Of a stretch of 47,286 nt of DNA, positions 8,202 to 18,020 are shown piece after piece (positions within the stretch are counted from its first letter, which is position 1; every line of letters begins with the position of its first letter). A program made the translations under genes and the position numbers. This DNA is from Legionella sp. W10-070 (GTDB taxonomy: Bacteria > Pseudomonadota > Gammaproteobacteria > Legionellales > Legionellaceae), in assembly GCF_900640175.1 (NCBI RefSeq), contig NZ_CAAAJC010000022.1, forward strand, positions 1 to 47,286, written 5' to 3'. The notes under the pieces are model-generated. The model did no database searches. It saw nothing but the letters and a program-made list of their open reading frames with translations, and was not told where the DNA came from.

Positions 8202-10076
8202 TTAAACTGATGCGTCAAGCAAAAGTTTATTTACACGACTAATAAAGTCAGCAGGATTTTCCAGTTGGCCACCTTCTGCCAATACAGCTTGTTCAAACAG
8301 CATCAATACCCATTCTGCGAAGCGATTATCATCTTCAATCGCATGTAAACGCTTAATTAAGGTATGTTCTGGATTAATTTCAAAGATCGGCTTTGTACTG
8401 GGCACTTCCTGTCCGGCTGCTTGCAGAATACGTTGCATTTCCAGCCCCATATCATGTTCATCAGCAACAATACAGGCAGGAGAGTCAGTCAGCCGATTAG
8501 TGAGTTGAACTTCTTTTACTTTATCGCCCAGAACTTCTTTTATTTGTTTAAGCATAGGAGCCAGCGTTTTTTCCTGCTCTTTAATTTCTGGTGCATCAGG
8601 CAGATCTAAATCTATTTTACCCTTACTGATAGACTGTAGTTTTTTTCCGTCAAATTCACTTAAATAGCCTACTAACCATTCATCAACCCGATCACTTAGC
8701 AGCAAGACTTCAATATCTTTTTTATTGAAAATCTCTAAATGTGGGCTATGTTTGGCAGCATTATAGCTAGATGCCGTAATGTAGTAGATTTTATCCTGTC
8801 CCTCTTTCATACGAGAAACATAATCAGTTAGAGAAACAGTTTGTTTCTCTGAGTCATTTTTGGTGGTAGTAAAACGTAATAGTTTAGCGATAGTTTCCTT
8901 ATTCGCATAATCTTCAACAGGTCCCTCTTTCAACACCAAACCAAATTCATTCCAAAAACGCTGATAAGCCTCCGGATCCTGACTACTCAGCTTTTCCAGC
9001 ATTGATAATACACGTTTAGTGCAGGCAGATTTAATAGCCTCTACTTGTTTATTGTCTTGCAAAATCTCACGAGAAACGTTTAATGGTAAATCGCTGGCGT
9101 CAATTATTCCCTTAACAAAACGTAAATAACGAGGTAAAAACTGTACAGCATCATCCATAATAAAAACACGTTTTACATAAAGCTTTAAACCGTGCTTGGT
9201 TTCCTGCTGCCATAAATCAAAAGGAGCGTGGGCAGGTATATACAATAGACTGATGTAATCCTGCTTCCCTTCCACATGATTATGGGACCAGATCAAAGGA
9301 TCCTGGAAATCATGAGAAATATGCTTATACAAGGTTTTATAATCCTCGTCGCTTACTTCTGCTTTTTGTAGTGTCCAAAGCGCCGTTGCTTTGTTGACTG
9401 TCTCAAAATCATCCGATTTTTTATCTTCTTCCTCATCTTTTTTCATTGTAATGGGCCAGCAGATATGATCGGAGTATTTGGTAATAATACTACGCAACCG
9501 CCAGCTACTTAAGAATTCATCCTGATCCTCTTTAAGGTGGAGGATAATTTCAGTGCCGCGTTCTGCTTTCTTCTCCTGGCCAATAGTGAACTCCCCCTCT
9601 CCGTTCGATTTCCAGACAATTCCCTCTTCCGGACTTAATCCTGCTCGACGGCTTTTGACAGTCACTTTGTTTGCCACAATAAATGCTGAATAAAAACCAA
9701 CACCAAATTGACCAATTAATTGTGTATCTTTGGTATTTTCCCCGGTTAAATGACTGACAAACTCTTTTGTTCCAGACTTGGCAATGGTTCCAAGATTTTC
9801 AACTGCTTCATCCCAACTGAGGCCTATTCCGTTATCTTTAACAGTAATAGTTCGATGTTTTGGATTAAAATCAATTGTAATTCGCAGGTCGGAATCGTCC
9901 TCATATAAAGAAGAGTCGGACAGTGCCAGAAAACGAAGCTTATCCAATGCATCAGAAGCATTGGAAATTAATTCGCGTAAAAAGATCTCTTTATTTGAAT
10001 AAAGTGAATGAACCACCAGGTGTAACATTTGCTTTACTTCAGTTTGAAACCCCATAGTCTGCTGCTTACCCACCAT
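8202..10076 (-). CDS. htpG: Molecular chaperone HtpG (bacterial Hsp90)
   Basis: A cytoplasmic ATP-dependent chaperone. The 624-aa protein is full length for the family. The N-terminal GHKL ATPase domain shows [20 protein letters not shown] (ATP-site Glu and Asn), VKDNGIGLS and [11 protein letters not shown]. The middle domain carries [12 protein letters not shown]. The acidic EEDKKSDD segment near residue 220 is the usual charged linker between the two. The ATG at 10076 has GGAGA about 8 bp upstream. A sigma-32 type promoter lies in front, so heat-shock control is expected. A stem-loop follows the gene. Confidence 0.97.
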   Translation of the reverse strand: MVGKQQTMGFQTEVKQMLHLVVHSLYSNKEIFLRELISNASDALDKLRFLALSDSSLYEDDSDLRITIDFNPKHRTITVKDNGIGLSWDEAVENLGTIAKSGTKEFVSHLTGENTKDTQLIGQFGVGFYSAFIVANKVTVKSRRAGLSPEEGIVWKSNGEGEFTIGQEKKAERGTEIILHLKEDQDEFLSSWRLRSIITKYSDHICWPITMKKDEEEDKKSDDFETVNKATALWTLQKAEVSDEDYKTLYKHISHDFQDPLIWSHNHVEGKQDYISLLYIPAHAPFDLWQQETKHGLKLYVKRVFIMDDAVQFLPRYLRFVKGIIDASDLPLNVSREILQDNKQVEAIKSACTKRVLSMLEKLSSQDPEAYQRFWNEFGLVLKEGPVEDYANKETIAKLLRFTTTKNDSEKQTVSLTDYVSRMKEGQDKIYYITASSYNAAKHSPHLEIFNKKDIEVLLLSDRVDEWLVGYLSEFDGKKLQSISKGKIDLDLPDAPEIKEQEKTLAPMLKQIKEVLGDKVKEVQLTNRLTDSPACIVADEHDMGLEMQRILQAAGQEVPSTKPIFEINPEHTLIKRLHAIEDDNRFAEWVLMLFEQAVLAEGGQLENPADFISRVNKLLLDASV

Positions 10077-10118
10077 TTATAAACTCTCCAGTTTGCGGTT
10101 ATCAATAATAAATTCTGT

Positions 10119-10146
10119 ATATGCGGCTAAATTGATAAATTTCAAG
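10119..10146 (-). promoter_or_regulatory. Sigma-32 (RpoH) heat-shock promoter of htpG
   Basis: On the minus strand CTTGAA (10141-10146) and CCGCATAT (10119-10126) are separated by 14 bp. The RpoH consensus is CTTGAA, 13-17 bp, CCCCATNT, so the -35 is perfect and the -10 differs at one base. It lies in the 74-bp gap before htpG, a classic heat-shock gene, about 45 bp from the start codon. Confidence 0.78.
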
Positions 10147-10150
10147 AGGA

Positions 10151-10657
10151 TTAATGAAATCGAACGCGCGGTCTATGCATGAAAAATATAATCTTCTTGC
10201 TGGTGCTGATTGTTTTGCCGTTTTTATCTATGATTTTTGCAATCAAATGATGGCTGCCACGCTCTATCTCGCTTAAAGTGAAGACCATAGTTTGGTCGCT
10301 TTCTGCTACAGGCTTATCATCATAAAAAAGCTGTAAAGTATCTCCTGCCTTTAGCCGTGGTTTAATTTGCACAATAACCGTTAACTGTCCCTGATTGTTA
10401 CGGATAGTAGATTGATCAGCAGGTTGAATAATCGAAATCTCATATTCAGAAACCGATTCAACCTTCATAGCTAAGCCATTCTTTTCCTTAACTGCAGGAA
10501 AAGAATGGCTTTGTTCATCAGGCAAAATAAATTTCTCAGCTCCTTTATGAGGCATGTCACTAAAATGAACCGTACCTTTATTGTCAGTCCATTTGTAAAT
10601 GGCAGCACCCAAAGGACTGACTAATAAGCACCAGAGAATCAGATAATATTTAAACAC
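10151..10657 (-). CDS. DUF4124 domain periplasmic protein
   Basis: A 168-aa protein with an N-terminal signal peptide (MFKYYLILWCLLVSPLGAA) directly followed by the DUF4124 signature IYKWTDNKGTVHFSDMPH. The C-terminal half looks like a beta-sandwich region (IIQPADQSTIRNNQGQLTV and onward), as in other DUF4124 proteins. The function of this family is not known. It starts with GTG 6 bp after the glnA stop, and a DUF4124 gene beside glnA is a frequent arrangement in gammaproteobacteria, so cotranscription is likely. Confidence 0.78.
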   Translation of the reverse strand: MFKYYLILWCLLVSPLGAAIYKWTDNKGTVHFSDMPHKGAEKFILPDEQSHSFPAVKEKNGLAMKVESVSEYEISIIQPADQSTIRNNQGQLTVIVQIKPRLKAGDTLQLFYDDKPVAESDQTMVFTLSEIERGSHHLIAKIIDKNGKTISTSKKIIFFMHRPRVRFH

Positions 10658-10663
10658 TGAATT

Positions 10664-12073
10664 TTAAAGGCTATAGTACAATTCAAACTCGAAAGGATGA
10701 ACAAGACTTCTGACTTGTGCAATTTCTGCTTCGCGAAGTTCTATATAACTCTTGATAAAATCTTTAGAGAAAACATCCCCCTGGATTAAGAATTCATGAT
10801 CATCCTGAAGATGATGGACTGCTTGCTCCAGAGAACTACATACCGTAGGGACATCAACCAGTTCTTCAGGTGGTAAATCATATAAATCTTTATCCATGGG
10901 TTCGCCAGGATGAATTTTTTTCTGGATGCCATCGAGTCCTGCCATCATCATTGCAGAAAATGCAAGATAAGGATTAGCCATAGGATCAGGGAAACGCACT
11001 TCAATACGGCGCCCTTTAGGATTATTTACATGCGGTATACGGATAGCTGCCGAACGGTTACGTGCGGAGTAAGCTAAAAGTACCGGCGCTTCAAAACCAG
11101 GCACTAACCGCTTGTAACTGTTTGTTGCAGGATTGGTAAACGCATTTAACGCACGGGCATGCCGGATAATACCACCAATGTAATAAAGTGCAGTCTCAGA
11201 TAAACCTGCGTATTGATCACCAATAAACAGATTTACCCCGTCTTTTATTAATGATTGATGGCAATGCATCCCATTGCCATTATCACCAACCAAAGGTTTG
11301 GGCATAAATGTAGCAGTCTTGCCATAATTGTGGGCTACGTTGTGAATGACGTATTTTAAAATCTGCAGCTCATCCGCTTTTTTTGTCAAGCTATTAAAAC
11401 GCGTAGCGACTTCGCATTGGTTACCGGTTGCGACTTCATGATGATGCGCTTCAACTACCATGCCTAATGCTTCTAATGTTAAACAAATTGCTGAACGGAT
11501 ATCTTGTGAGGAATCGACAGGAGGTACAGGAAAATATCCCCCTTTGATGCTGGGTCTATGGCCAATATTACCACCCTCAAATACTTTGCCAGAATTCCAC
11601 TGGGCTTCCTCGGAATCGAGCTTGTAGAACGAGCCGCTGATATTCGTTTCCCAACGAACATCATCAAATAAAAAAAACTCAGGTTCAGGACCAAAAAGAG
11701 CCTCCTCCGCAATCCCTGTAGACTGCAAGTAAGCTTCTGCACGTTGGGCAATAGAGCGAGGATCACGATCATATCCAAGCATTGTCTGCGGATCCACAAC
11801 GTTACATCGAATGACTAATGTATTATCCTGATAGAAAGGATCAGTCAATATCGTATCCAAATCCGGTACTAATGCCAAATCAGATTGATGAATTTTCTGC
11901 CAACCTTTGATTGACGAGCCATCTATCATTTTTCCATTTTCGATAAAATCATCATCGACTGCTGATACTGGAATGGTGATATGTTGCTCTTTTCCACGAG
12001 TATCTGTAAATCGCAAATCTATGAATTTAGCATCGTGTTCCTTTATTGCAGCAAATAGCAAGCTTTTACCCAT
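10664..12073 (-). CDS. glnA: Glutamine synthetase type I (GlnA)
   Basis: This enzyme makes glutamine from glutamate, ammonia and ATP as a cytoplasmic dodecamer. It shows [14 protein letters not shown], the metal-binding [21 protein letters not shown], the substrate site [18 protein letters not shown] and RIEVRFPDP. The adenylylation loop [11 protein letters not shown] is present, so activity is probably controlled by GlnE. An in-frame TTG four codons upstream is also open, but ATG at 12073 is chosen because GGAGA lies 5 bp before it and gives 469 aa, exactly the E. coli GlnA length. No convincing sigma-54 site was found in the 170 bp before it. Confidence 0.97.
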   Translation of the reverse strand: MGKSLLFAAIKEHDAKFIDLRFTDTRGKEQHITIPVSAVDDDFIENGKMIDGSSIKGWQKIHQSDLALVPDLDTILTDPFYQDNTLVIRCNVVDPQTMLGYDRDPRSIAQRAEAYLQSTGIAEEALFGPEPEFFLFDDVRWETNISGSFYKLDSEEAQWNSGKVFEGGNIGHRPSIKGGYFPVPPVDSSQDIRSAICLTLEALGMVVEAHHHEVATGNQCEVATRFNSLTKKADELQILKYVIHNVAHNYGKTATFMPKPLVGDNGNGMHCHQSLIKDGVNLFIGDQYAGLSETALYYIGGIIRHARALNAFTNPATNSYKRLVPGFEAPVLLAYSARNRSAAIRIPHVNNPKGRRIEVRFPDPMANPYLAFSAMMMAGLDGIQKKIHPGEPMDKDLYDLPPEELVDVPTVCSSLEQAVHHLQDDHEFLIQGDVFSKDFIKSYIELREAEIAQVRSLVHPFEFELYYSL

Positions 12074-12243
12074 CATTCTCTCCAAGATTAGCCTCAGGCA
12101 AGTCTACCTTAAGTGACTTAGTAAACCCAATAGATTAAACTGGTTTTATTATTAAATAACCTGGGTCTTGGCTGCCGCTAACTTCCTTCGTGGATAAAGC
12201 AACAACCAATCATTAAAACCTACATTTTTTAAGTAAGATAATT

Positions 12244-13443
12244 ATGGGCGCCTATCATTACCAAGCGCTAAACAAGGCAGGAAATACCTCTAAAGGTGTT
12301 ATTGAAGGTGATTCAGAGCGTCATGCACGCCAACTATTGCGTGAGCGCGGATTGATTCCTACTCACATTCGCCCGATAGTCAAGCAACAGCAGTCAGGTC
12401 GAAAAGATAAACTGTCTGCTCAGGATTTAGCACTATTAACTCGCCAATTGGCCACCTTGCTTGCCGCAGGAATACCTGTAGAGGAATCCTTACGCGGTGT
12501 TAGCGAACAGACTGAAAAAGATAAGGTCCGTGAGCTAATTATAGGGGTTCGCGCCAAAGTCGTGGAAGGCTATGCGCTTGCCCAGGCAATGGGAGAATTC
12601 CCGAATGCTTTTCCTGAATTATACAGGGCAACAGTCGGCGCTGGAGAGCAGACCGGACGCCTTGATTTAGTCTTGGAAAAGCTGGCTGATTATACTGAAA
12701 ATCAGCAGGCAACCAGACAAAAAATTCAGCAAGCTCTCATCTATCCTTCTTTGATGGTAATCGTCTCCACCGCAATTATCAGCTTTTTACTTGCTTTTGT
12801 AGTACCTAAAATTATTGAAGTTTTTGCCAGTAGTGGCCAGTCTTTACCAGAAATGACGAAATTGTTGATTGCTATTAGTGATATCATTAAATCCTATGGA
12901 TTGTTCATTCTTGGCAGTATTATTGCCATATTGGCTATTTTTAAAAAGAGTCTAGCCAATACAAATATACGCACTGCCTGGCATAAAGTCTTATTAAAAT
13001 TACCGATCACTTCATACCTGACAAGATCAGTCAATGTGGCCCGTTATATCCACACTTTCGGCATTTTATTTGCCGCGGGGGTCAGTGTATTGGAAACGAT
13101 GCGGGTATCTGCCAGTTTAATTGCCAATCTGGTCATGAGGAATGCTTTTGATGTAGCTGCAGTCCGTGTGCGCGAAGGCACTGCAATTAGCCAGGCATTA
13201 AAGGAAACCGGTTTTTTAAGCCCTATGGCAACCCACCTTATTGCCAGTGGGGAAAAAAGCGGTCAACTTGCTGCCATGATGGAGCGTGCAGCTTCCCACC
13301 TTGATAATGAAGTGAAGCGCTTAATCGACACAGCATTAACCCTTCTGGAGCCGCTGGTAATTTTATTTATGGGTGCGGTTGTCTTATTTATAGTTCTGGC
13401 AACGTTGTTACCCGTATTCTCTATGGAACAATTGGTTAGCTAA
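12244..13443 (+). CDS. lspF: Type II secretion inner-membrane platform protein LspF (GspF)
   Basis: GspF proteins are the polytopic inner-membrane platform component that contacts the ATPase GspE and supports pseudopilus assembly. The 399-aa protein has the paired T2SSF domains, each with the family GxxxxEALR/GxxxxE-type motif (LLAAGIPVEESLRGV near residue 75; LFAAGVSVLETMRVS near 275). Membrane segments lie at about 165-190, 215-235 and 370-392. It opens the lspFGHIJK operon, divergent from glnA. In Legionella this system exports proteases, lipases, chitinase and other enzymes used in intracellular growth. Confidence 0.95.
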   Translation: MGAYHYQALNKAGNTSKGVIEGDSERHARQLLRERGLIPTHIRPIVKQQQSGRKDKLSAQDLALLTRQLATLLAAGIPVEESLRGVSEQTEKDKVRELIIGVRAKVVEGYALAQAMGEFPNAFPELYRATVGAGEQTGRLDLVLEKLADYTENQQATRQKIQQALIYPSLMVIVSTAIISFLLAFVVPKIIEVFASSGQSLPEMTKLLIAISDIIKSYGLFILGSIIAILAIFKKSLANTNIRTAWHKVLLKLPITSYLTRSVNVARYIHTFGILFAAGVSVLETMRVSASLIANLVMRNAFDVAAVRVREGTAISQALKETGFLSPMATHLIASGEKSGQLAAMMERAASHLDNEVKRLIDTALTLLEPLVILFMGAVVLFIVLATLLPVFSMEQLVS

Positions 13444-13545
13444 GATGGTATTTTAAAGGTCGAACATTCTTTGGAATTCAGATAATATTACGGCTAAGAG
13501 GTGGGTGTGAAACCCCTCGTTAATGATATCCCTTCTGGAGTTTTC

Positions 13546-13965
13546 ATGAGTAAACAAAGCGGTTTTTCTTTAATTGAAATTATGGTTGTAGTTGTCATTC
13601 TTGGTATTCTTGCCTCTATTGTGGTTCCCAGGATTATCAGTCGCCCTGATGAGGCAAGGGTAGTAAAAGCCAAGCAGGATGTTCTGGCAATTCAAAATGC
13701 ACTTGACCTTTACAAGCTGGATAACGGAATTTATCCGAGTACCGACCAGGGTTTGATTGCCTTAGTCGAAAAGCCAACCTCAAACCCAATTCCAAGAGAT
13801 TGGAAACAGTACCTCCAATCCTTACCCAAAGATCCCTGGGGTCGTGACTATTTATACTTAAATCCCGGTGAGCATGGAGAAATTGACGTTTTCACTTTAG
13901 GAGCTGATGGTCAATCCGGTGGCACCGGCATTAATGCTGAAATTGGCAATTGGAATGCGCGCTAA
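13546..13965 (+). CDS. lspG: Major pseudopilin LspG (GspG)
   Basis: The main subunit of the type II secretion pseudopilus. The ATG at 13546 is chosen, rather than an in-frame start 45 bp upstream, because CTGGAG lies 6 bp before it and it gives a six-residue leader MSKQSG ahead of the cleaved, N-methylated FSLIEIMVVVVI helix. The 139-aa protein then shows the GspG hallmarks: DNGIYPSTDQGLIALV and the late DPWGRDYLY, and GADGQSGGTG at the calcium-binding loop. Processing by PilD is expected from family knowledge. Confidence 0.96.
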   Translation: MSKQSGFSLIEIMVVVVILGILASIVVPRIISRPDEARVVKAKQDVLAIQNALDLYKLDNGIYPSTDQGLIALVEKPTSNPIPRDWKQYLQSLPKDPWGRDYLYLNPGEHGEIDVFTLGADGQSGGTGINAEIGNWNAR

Positions 13966-14431
13966 AGGATTTACACTTATTGAAATTCTGGTGGTGTTAA
14001 TTATCATTGGCATCACTATTGGATTTGCTCTGCTCTCCTTTGGAGATTTTGGCGCATCTCGTCGCGCAACAGTTTCTGCCGAACAGTTTTCAACTTATAT
14101 AAAACTCGTACAGCAGCAGGCTATTCTTGAGATGAGTACCCTGGGTGTTCAGGTGAATCAAGACAATTATCGAACTTTTCGCCTTGAACGCGATAGTTGG
14201 CAACTAATGCCAGAGAAAGGCATATTCCATACCCGATATTTTCCTGAGAATGTGATAGTGAATTTGCAAAAAGCGGCTAATACATTTAAAACGCCGAATA
14301 TCATTATCCATTCTTCTGGAGACATCACTGCGTTCAAGTTAAGTTTTGGCACCAGAAAAAAATCTGACATCATAACCATAATTGCCAGACACGATGGACA
14401 GCTTATTATGCAATCACCTAAATCATCATGA
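13955..14431 (+). CDS. lspH: Minor pseudopilin LspH (GspH)
   Basis: A 158-aa minor pseudopilin. ATG at 13955 gives MRAKG ahead of the prepilin helix FTLIEILVVLIIIGITIGFA, which is the expected short leader. The longer in-frame start at 13907 would put 21 residues before the cleavage site and is less likely. The start overlaps the end of lspG by 11 bp, so translation is probably coupled. The C-terminal part resembles GspH (SFGTRKKSDIITI, beta-rich). It sits in the standard G-H-I-J-K order. Confidence 0.9.
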   Translation: MRAKGFTLIEILVVLIIIGITIGFALLSFGDFGASRRATVSAEQFSTYIKLVQQQAILEMSTLGVQVNQDNYRTFRLERDSWQLMPEKGIFHTRYFPENVIVNLQKAANTFKTPNIIIHSSGDITAFKLSFGTRKKSDIITIIARHDGQLIMQSPKSS

Positions 14432-14811
14432 ATAAACGCTCAAACTCATTCCTGGCGGGCTTTACTTTAATTGAGGTTCTTCTTGCTTTGTCGGTAATAG
14501 CCATCGCGCTGACTGCACTACTGAGGGCAACTGCACAAAATATTACTAATACCCAGCGCCTGCAGGAAAAAACAATTAGTCACTGGATTGCAATGCAAGG
14601 TGTCTCTATGATCCAGCTCGGCCTATTATCAGTAACTCCTAGCCACGAGACTACTCAAGTAACCAATATGCTTGGGCATCGCTGGTACTGGCGTGTTAAG
14701 GTAAATCAAACACCGATAAGCCATGTTCAGCAACTTACCATAACAGTTAGTAAAAATCAGGCGGGGCCTTTTGCAAGTCCCCTGACAGCTTTTCGGTATC
14801 ATCATGAATAA
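14428..14811 (+). CDS. lspI: Minor pseudopilin LspI (GspI)
   Basis: A 127-aa minor pseudopilin. The leader MNKRSNSFLAG is followed by the mature helix FTLIEVLLALSVIAIALTA. GspI, GspJ and GspK form the tip complex that starts pseudopilus growth (family knowledge). The start overlaps the lspH stop in an ATGA arrangement (14428-14431), so the two are translationally coupled. Confidence 0.93.
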   Translation: MNKRSNSFLAGFTLIEVLLALSVIAIALTALLRATAQNITNTQRLQEKTISHWIAMQGVSMIQLGLLSVTPSHETTQVTNMLGHRWYWRVKVNQTPISHVQQLTITVSKNQAGPFASPLTAFRYHHE

Positions 14812-15421
14812 GCATATCGGCTTTACTCTGCTTGAAATCCTGATAGCGCTTTCGGTATTTGCAATCCTTGCAACAATTACCGCCTCAACCATGTACTACG
14901 CATTTAATATTAAGGAGCGAGTCATCCAACAGGCCGATAGGCTCAATAACCTTCAGCTAGCTATGATTTTAATAGAACGCGATACAACGCAAGTAATTCC
15001 TCGACCTGTACGCGGGAATGATATGCATCTGTTCCCTGCTTTTGCAGGCCAACCTCAGTATCTCGAATTTACCCGTGACGGGATCGTAAATCCTGGTAGT
15101 GCAGAAAAAAGAAGTACTTTAAAACGAATCGCTTATATTTGCCGCGCTAATCAGCTCTTAAGAAGAAGTTGGGAAGTACTGGATACCCCTGAACGTAATC
15201 GTTATGAAGAGAAAATATTGCTTGATAATCTAACAAACTGTAAATTTTCCTATTTGAACCATAGTTTGCAGGTTTTACCCGAATGGCGAGACAATGCCCT
15301 GCAGCAAAATCAACGTGCGGAGCCTTTACCCAAAGCAGTCCAACTTAATTTTACGTTAAAAGACTGGGATAAAATAAGCTTGCTCACTATCATTCCTGAG
15401 GCGTTATATGCTGAAAAATAG
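14804..15421 (+). CDS. lspJ: Minor pseudopilin LspJ (GspJ)
   Basis: A 205-aa pseudopilin with leader MNKHIG and mature helix FTLLEILIALSVFAILATI. The body has GspJ features: QLAMILIERDTTQVIPRPVR and LEFTRDGIVNP. It overlaps lspI by 8 bp and lspK by 14 bp. Its partner in the tip complex should be LspI and LspK. Confidence 0.94.
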   Translation: MNKHIGFTLLEILIALSVFAILATITASTMYYAFNIKERVIQQADRLNNLQLAMILIERDTTQVIPRPVRGNDMHLFPAFAGQPQYLEFTRDGIVNPGSAEKRSTLKRIAYICRANQLLRRSWEVLDTPERNRYEEKILLDNLTNCKFSYLNHSLQVLPEWRDNALQQNQRAEPLPKAVQLNFTLKDWDKISLLTIIPEALYAEK

Positions 15422-16373
15422 CAGAAAAAAATTGATCGAAGCGCCTTCTGCAACCTTGGGCAGCGCCCTTATTTCCGCATTATTTATTATGACCCTTGTC
15501 GCCATAGCAGCCACAGCAATGAGCACCCGCCTGCAACTTGATATCTATAGAACGCGGCTTACCATAACCAGCGACAAGCTCTATCTCGCCTCCCAGGCAG
15601 TCTCTTTTTGGGCTATGAGTGAGCTAGCCGATAAAAAAAATCGTTTTACCTTAAGTAAATTAGAAGGAGAAGTACTTTCCTTTCCAGAAAAACTACAAAC
15701 CTTATACCCGGAGATCAAAATCAAAGGAAGCATTTATGATCTGCAATCACGCTTTAACCTGAATAACTTAATAGATAAGAAATATCAAACTACTTTTCTG
15801 AAACTCCTCGACTTCACTAAATTGACTTCCTCCCAAAAAGAAGGATTGATTCTGGCAATCCATCATTGGATTAGTCCCTACCTGCCAGGCCGCGGTCAGG
15901 ATGAACTTATGAATTATTACCTGCAACAAAAGCCTTCCTACCTCCCTGGTCAACAATTGATGCAAACGCTTTCAGAGTTTCGCTTAATTAAAGATGTTAA
16001 TGCAACGCTTTATTTAAGTCTGGTTAACTTTATTACCGTTCTTCCTGAAACCACTCCTATTAACCTTAATACTGCATCAAAGCAAGTTCTGGCCGCTTTA
16101 GGTAATGGCTTAAATGATGCAGAGTTAAATGAATTAATTATGGCCCGAGGCGAGGAAGGCATTCAGGATTTAAAAGACATCAGTCCTTTATTACAAAAAT
16201 TAAATATCCGTCAGGAGCAGATTACCATTGAGAGCCACTATTTTTTAAACGTTGCTACTGCCATTAGTGAAGATCTGACTTTAACAAAGTACACTATTCT
16301 TAAACGTCATAAAGATAAAAATGGTAATCTTTCGGTGACTATCATTAACGAAAGCTTAAATTCCCCCTGGTAA
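15408..16373 (+). CDS. lspK: Type II secretion tip pseudopilin LspK (GspK)
   Basis: GspK caps the pseudopilus tip. The 321-aa protein begins with a longer basic leader (MLKNSRKKLIEAP) and a hydrophobic segment ALISALFIMTLVAIAATAMS in which the usual prepilin helix is degenerate, as is common in GspK. The middle carries a SAM-like/helical insertion and the signature TPINLNTASKQVLAAL. It is the last gene of the lsp operon, overlapping lspJ by 14 bp. A weak 6-bp inverted repeat (CAACTT/AAGTTG) follows within 60 bp. Confidence 0.92.
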   Translation: MLKNSRKKLIEAPSATLGSALISALFIMTLVAIAATAMSTRLQLDIYRTRLTITSDKLYLASQAVSFWAMSELADKKNRFTLSKLEGEVLSFPEKLQTLYPEIKIKGSIYDLQSRFNLNNLIDKKYQTTFLKLLDFTKLTSSQKEGLILAIHHWISPYLPGRGQDELMNYYLQQKPSYLPGQQLMQTLSEFRLIKDVNATLYLSLVNFITVLPETTPINLNTASKQVLAALGNGLNDAELNELIMARGEEGIQDLKDISPLLQKLNIRQEQITIESHYFLNVATAISEDLTLTKYTILKRHKDKNGNLSVTIINESLNSPW

Positions 16374-16542
16374 TCCAGGCTCTGAATTTGTAACTCAACT
16401 TAAAGCTTGATAGAAAGAATAAGTTGAAGGTATGCTCATATTTATGGGTAGATTATCAATTAACCTTCATGTACAATAAATCTTGCTTTTATCATGCGAT
16501 AAGGGCATTGGGATAGAATGATTTAACCAGAATAAGGAAGTT

Positions 16543-16842
16543 ATGATGAATGTCATTGAAACACAAGCATCTTCTCAAAGCGTGAAACAAGAACAAGGGC
16601 TTCAGGACTTGGTTTATAGCCTAGTTACTCGTTTTCTTGCTGAGAATAAAAACAAACCAATTGATGGTCTCTATGACATGATTCTTTCTGAAGTTGAACC
16701 ACCACTTCTACAGGCTGTTATGGAGAAGCGACGTGGAAATCAGCTGCAGGCAGCCAGAATGCTTGGAATCAGCCGCGGTACTATTAGAAAAAAATTACAA
16801 CGTTACTTTGGTACAAAGTATTTTCGTCTAACGGATGAGTAA
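16543..16842 (+). CDS. fis: Fis-family nucleoid-associated regulator
   Basis: A 99-aa homologue of Fis, a small dimeric DNA-bending protein. The C-terminal helix-turn-helix is very clear (RGNQLQAARMLGISRGTIRK, then KLQRYFG). The N-terminal part with the beta-hairpin arms is divergent. Legionella carries several Fis paralogues, two of which are known to control Dot/Icm effector genes. Which paralogue this is cannot be told without comparison. There are two adjacent ATGs (16543 and 16546). AGGAA lies 3 bp before the first and 6 bp before the second, so the second may be used. It follows lspK by 169 bp, probably as its own unit. Confidence 0.9.
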   Translation: MMNVIETQASSQSVKQEQGLQDLVYSLVTRFLAENKNKPIDGLYDMILSEVEPPLLQAVMEKRRGNQLQAARMLGISRGTIRKKLQRYFGTKYFRLTDE

Positions 16843-16864
16843 TTTTTTTCCTGCTACTTATCGT

Positions 16865-16903
16865 TCCCTGAATGGAAAGAAATATAAACTATTCATTCAG
16901 GGA
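16865..16903. repeat. 10-bp perfect inverted repeat after fis
   Basis: TCCCTGAATG (16865-16874) pairs perfectly with CATTCAGGGA (16894-16903) around a 19-nt AT-rich loop. It begins 22 bp after the fis stop. There is no T-tract after it on either strand, so it is not a classic terminator. It could be an mRNA-end structure or part of the adjacent decayed insertion sequence. Confidence 0.55.
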
Positions 16904-16952
16904 GATGCATGAATCTTGGTAAACGGTTGTATTTAAGAACCTGTATTCACAG

Positions 16953-17421
16953 TTAAGCAAGCGGACAAATCAAAATAGTTGAGTAAGCAACCATGAGGTT
17001 ATTTTCTGCTGATTGAATACCTGTTTCATAATCCTTAGCCAATCGTCTAAAATGATTTAACCAAGCAAATGTTCGATGTAGCCCTGTGTATCTGTCACAA
17101 TGGCGTTTTCGCCCTTTAACCTTTTTTCCCCTTAATTCCTCAACTCACAGCTTTATCCGTTGTTTTAGAGCTTTTTGAATCAATTAGACTATAGCTTGGA
17201 TTGGCATTCCGGCCTATTTTTATCCGGCTTTTTTCAACAAGATCATGCATCATTTTTCCAAATCCCTTTTTGCTTTGCACGCATATAAATACTGTAAACT
17301 GTTTTCCATGGGGATATTCTCTAAGGGTAATCCCCAAAAAAATAATTGCTGCTAAAAGTAGAATTTTCTCGTAATCTACACACAGGAGATTCTGCATGAA
17401 AAAATCAAAATATAGCGACAT
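16953..17421 (-). pseudogene. Decayed IS5-family transposase remnant
   Basis: Read on the minus strand, about 17340 to 17140 encodes a fragment with KSRIKIGRNANPSYSLIDSK and then SSKTTDKA. This matches the IS5-group transposase segment around the first catalytic Asp (usually RxxAGRxxxPSxxxIDSQSVKTT). A frameshift follows near 17140, then ELRGKKVKGRKRH in another frame. The reading then jumps directly to RTFAWLNHFRRLAKDYE, the conserved C-terminal motif, ending at a stop at 16953. The central ~100 residues with the second catalytic Asp are missing. The N-terminal ~70 residues are unrecognisable, and no flanking terminal repeats were seen. It is clearly inactive. Confidence 0.8.
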
Positions 17422-17548
17422 ATTGAAATCATTTCAGTCGAGTACATCTTCAACGTAAAATTTTTCAGAAACGATTGGGAATTCTCAGTAGAATGATTTA
17501 ATGCGCCGTGCCTAATAGATGCAAAAAAATAGCTTAAGGGTTTAGTAG

Positions 17549-17905
17549 ATGAATACAGAAAAATTATTTTCTTATGGTACGCTTCGATACGAAGCTGTAC
17601 AACTTGTAAATTTTGGACGTAAATTAGAAGGGTGCAACGATCAATTACCTGGATTTAAATTATCCATGATTGAAATTACTGATTCTGACGTAATCGCTAC
17701 TAGCGGTGAATCATTCCATCCTATTGTTACCTACACAGGTGATTCAACAAACTGCGTCGAAGGGATGGTATTTGATATTAGTAAGGAAGAATTAAGACGT
17801 GCTGATTCTTATGAAGTTTCAGACTATAAACGGATAAAGGTTAAGCTTTCCTCCGGAATATCTGCTTGGGTCTATGCGAATGCTGTAACCGAGATAATCG
17901 AGTGA
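17549..17905 (+). CDS. Gamma-glutamylcyclotransferase/AIG2-like protein
   Basis: A 118-aa protein with the AIG2/GGCT fold signature: the N-terminal LFSYGTLRYEAVQ (substrate loop YGTLR) and, at about residues 70-108, NCVEGMVFDISKEELRRADS, then YEVSDYKRIKVKL and AWVYAN. The acidic YE motif position corresponds to the catalytic Glu region. Family members release 5-oxoproline from gamma-glutamyl amines or peptides, but many small bacterial ones are untested. It sits between an IS remnant and a dispersed repeat, in a stretch that looks acquired. Confidence 0.8.
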   Translation: MNTEKLFSYGTLRYEAVQLVNFGRKLEGCNDQLPGFKLSMIEITDSDVIATSGESFHPIVTYTGDSTNCVEGMVFDISKEELRRADSYEVSDYKRIKVKLSSGISAWVYANAVTEIIE

Positions 17906-18020
17906 AGCTATTCCTTATTTACATTAGCGGAACGCAAAAAATCACTCATTGAACAGCATGACATGCACTTTATTGTCGCCAAATACGGTTGACGAGACAC
18001 TAGGTGCAGGCCCAACGGAA

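Noticed and set aside
12074-12243. Search for a sigma-54 promoter before glnA
   Set aside because: No GG-10 bp-GC element with good flanks was found on the minus strand; the nearest GG...GC pair has 9 bp between and was not accepted.
13501-13545. Longer start for lspG (and 13907 for lspH)
   Set aside because: They would put 15-21 extra residues before the prepilin cleavage site; the downstream ATGs give normal leaders, and lspG has a clear Shine-Dalgarno.
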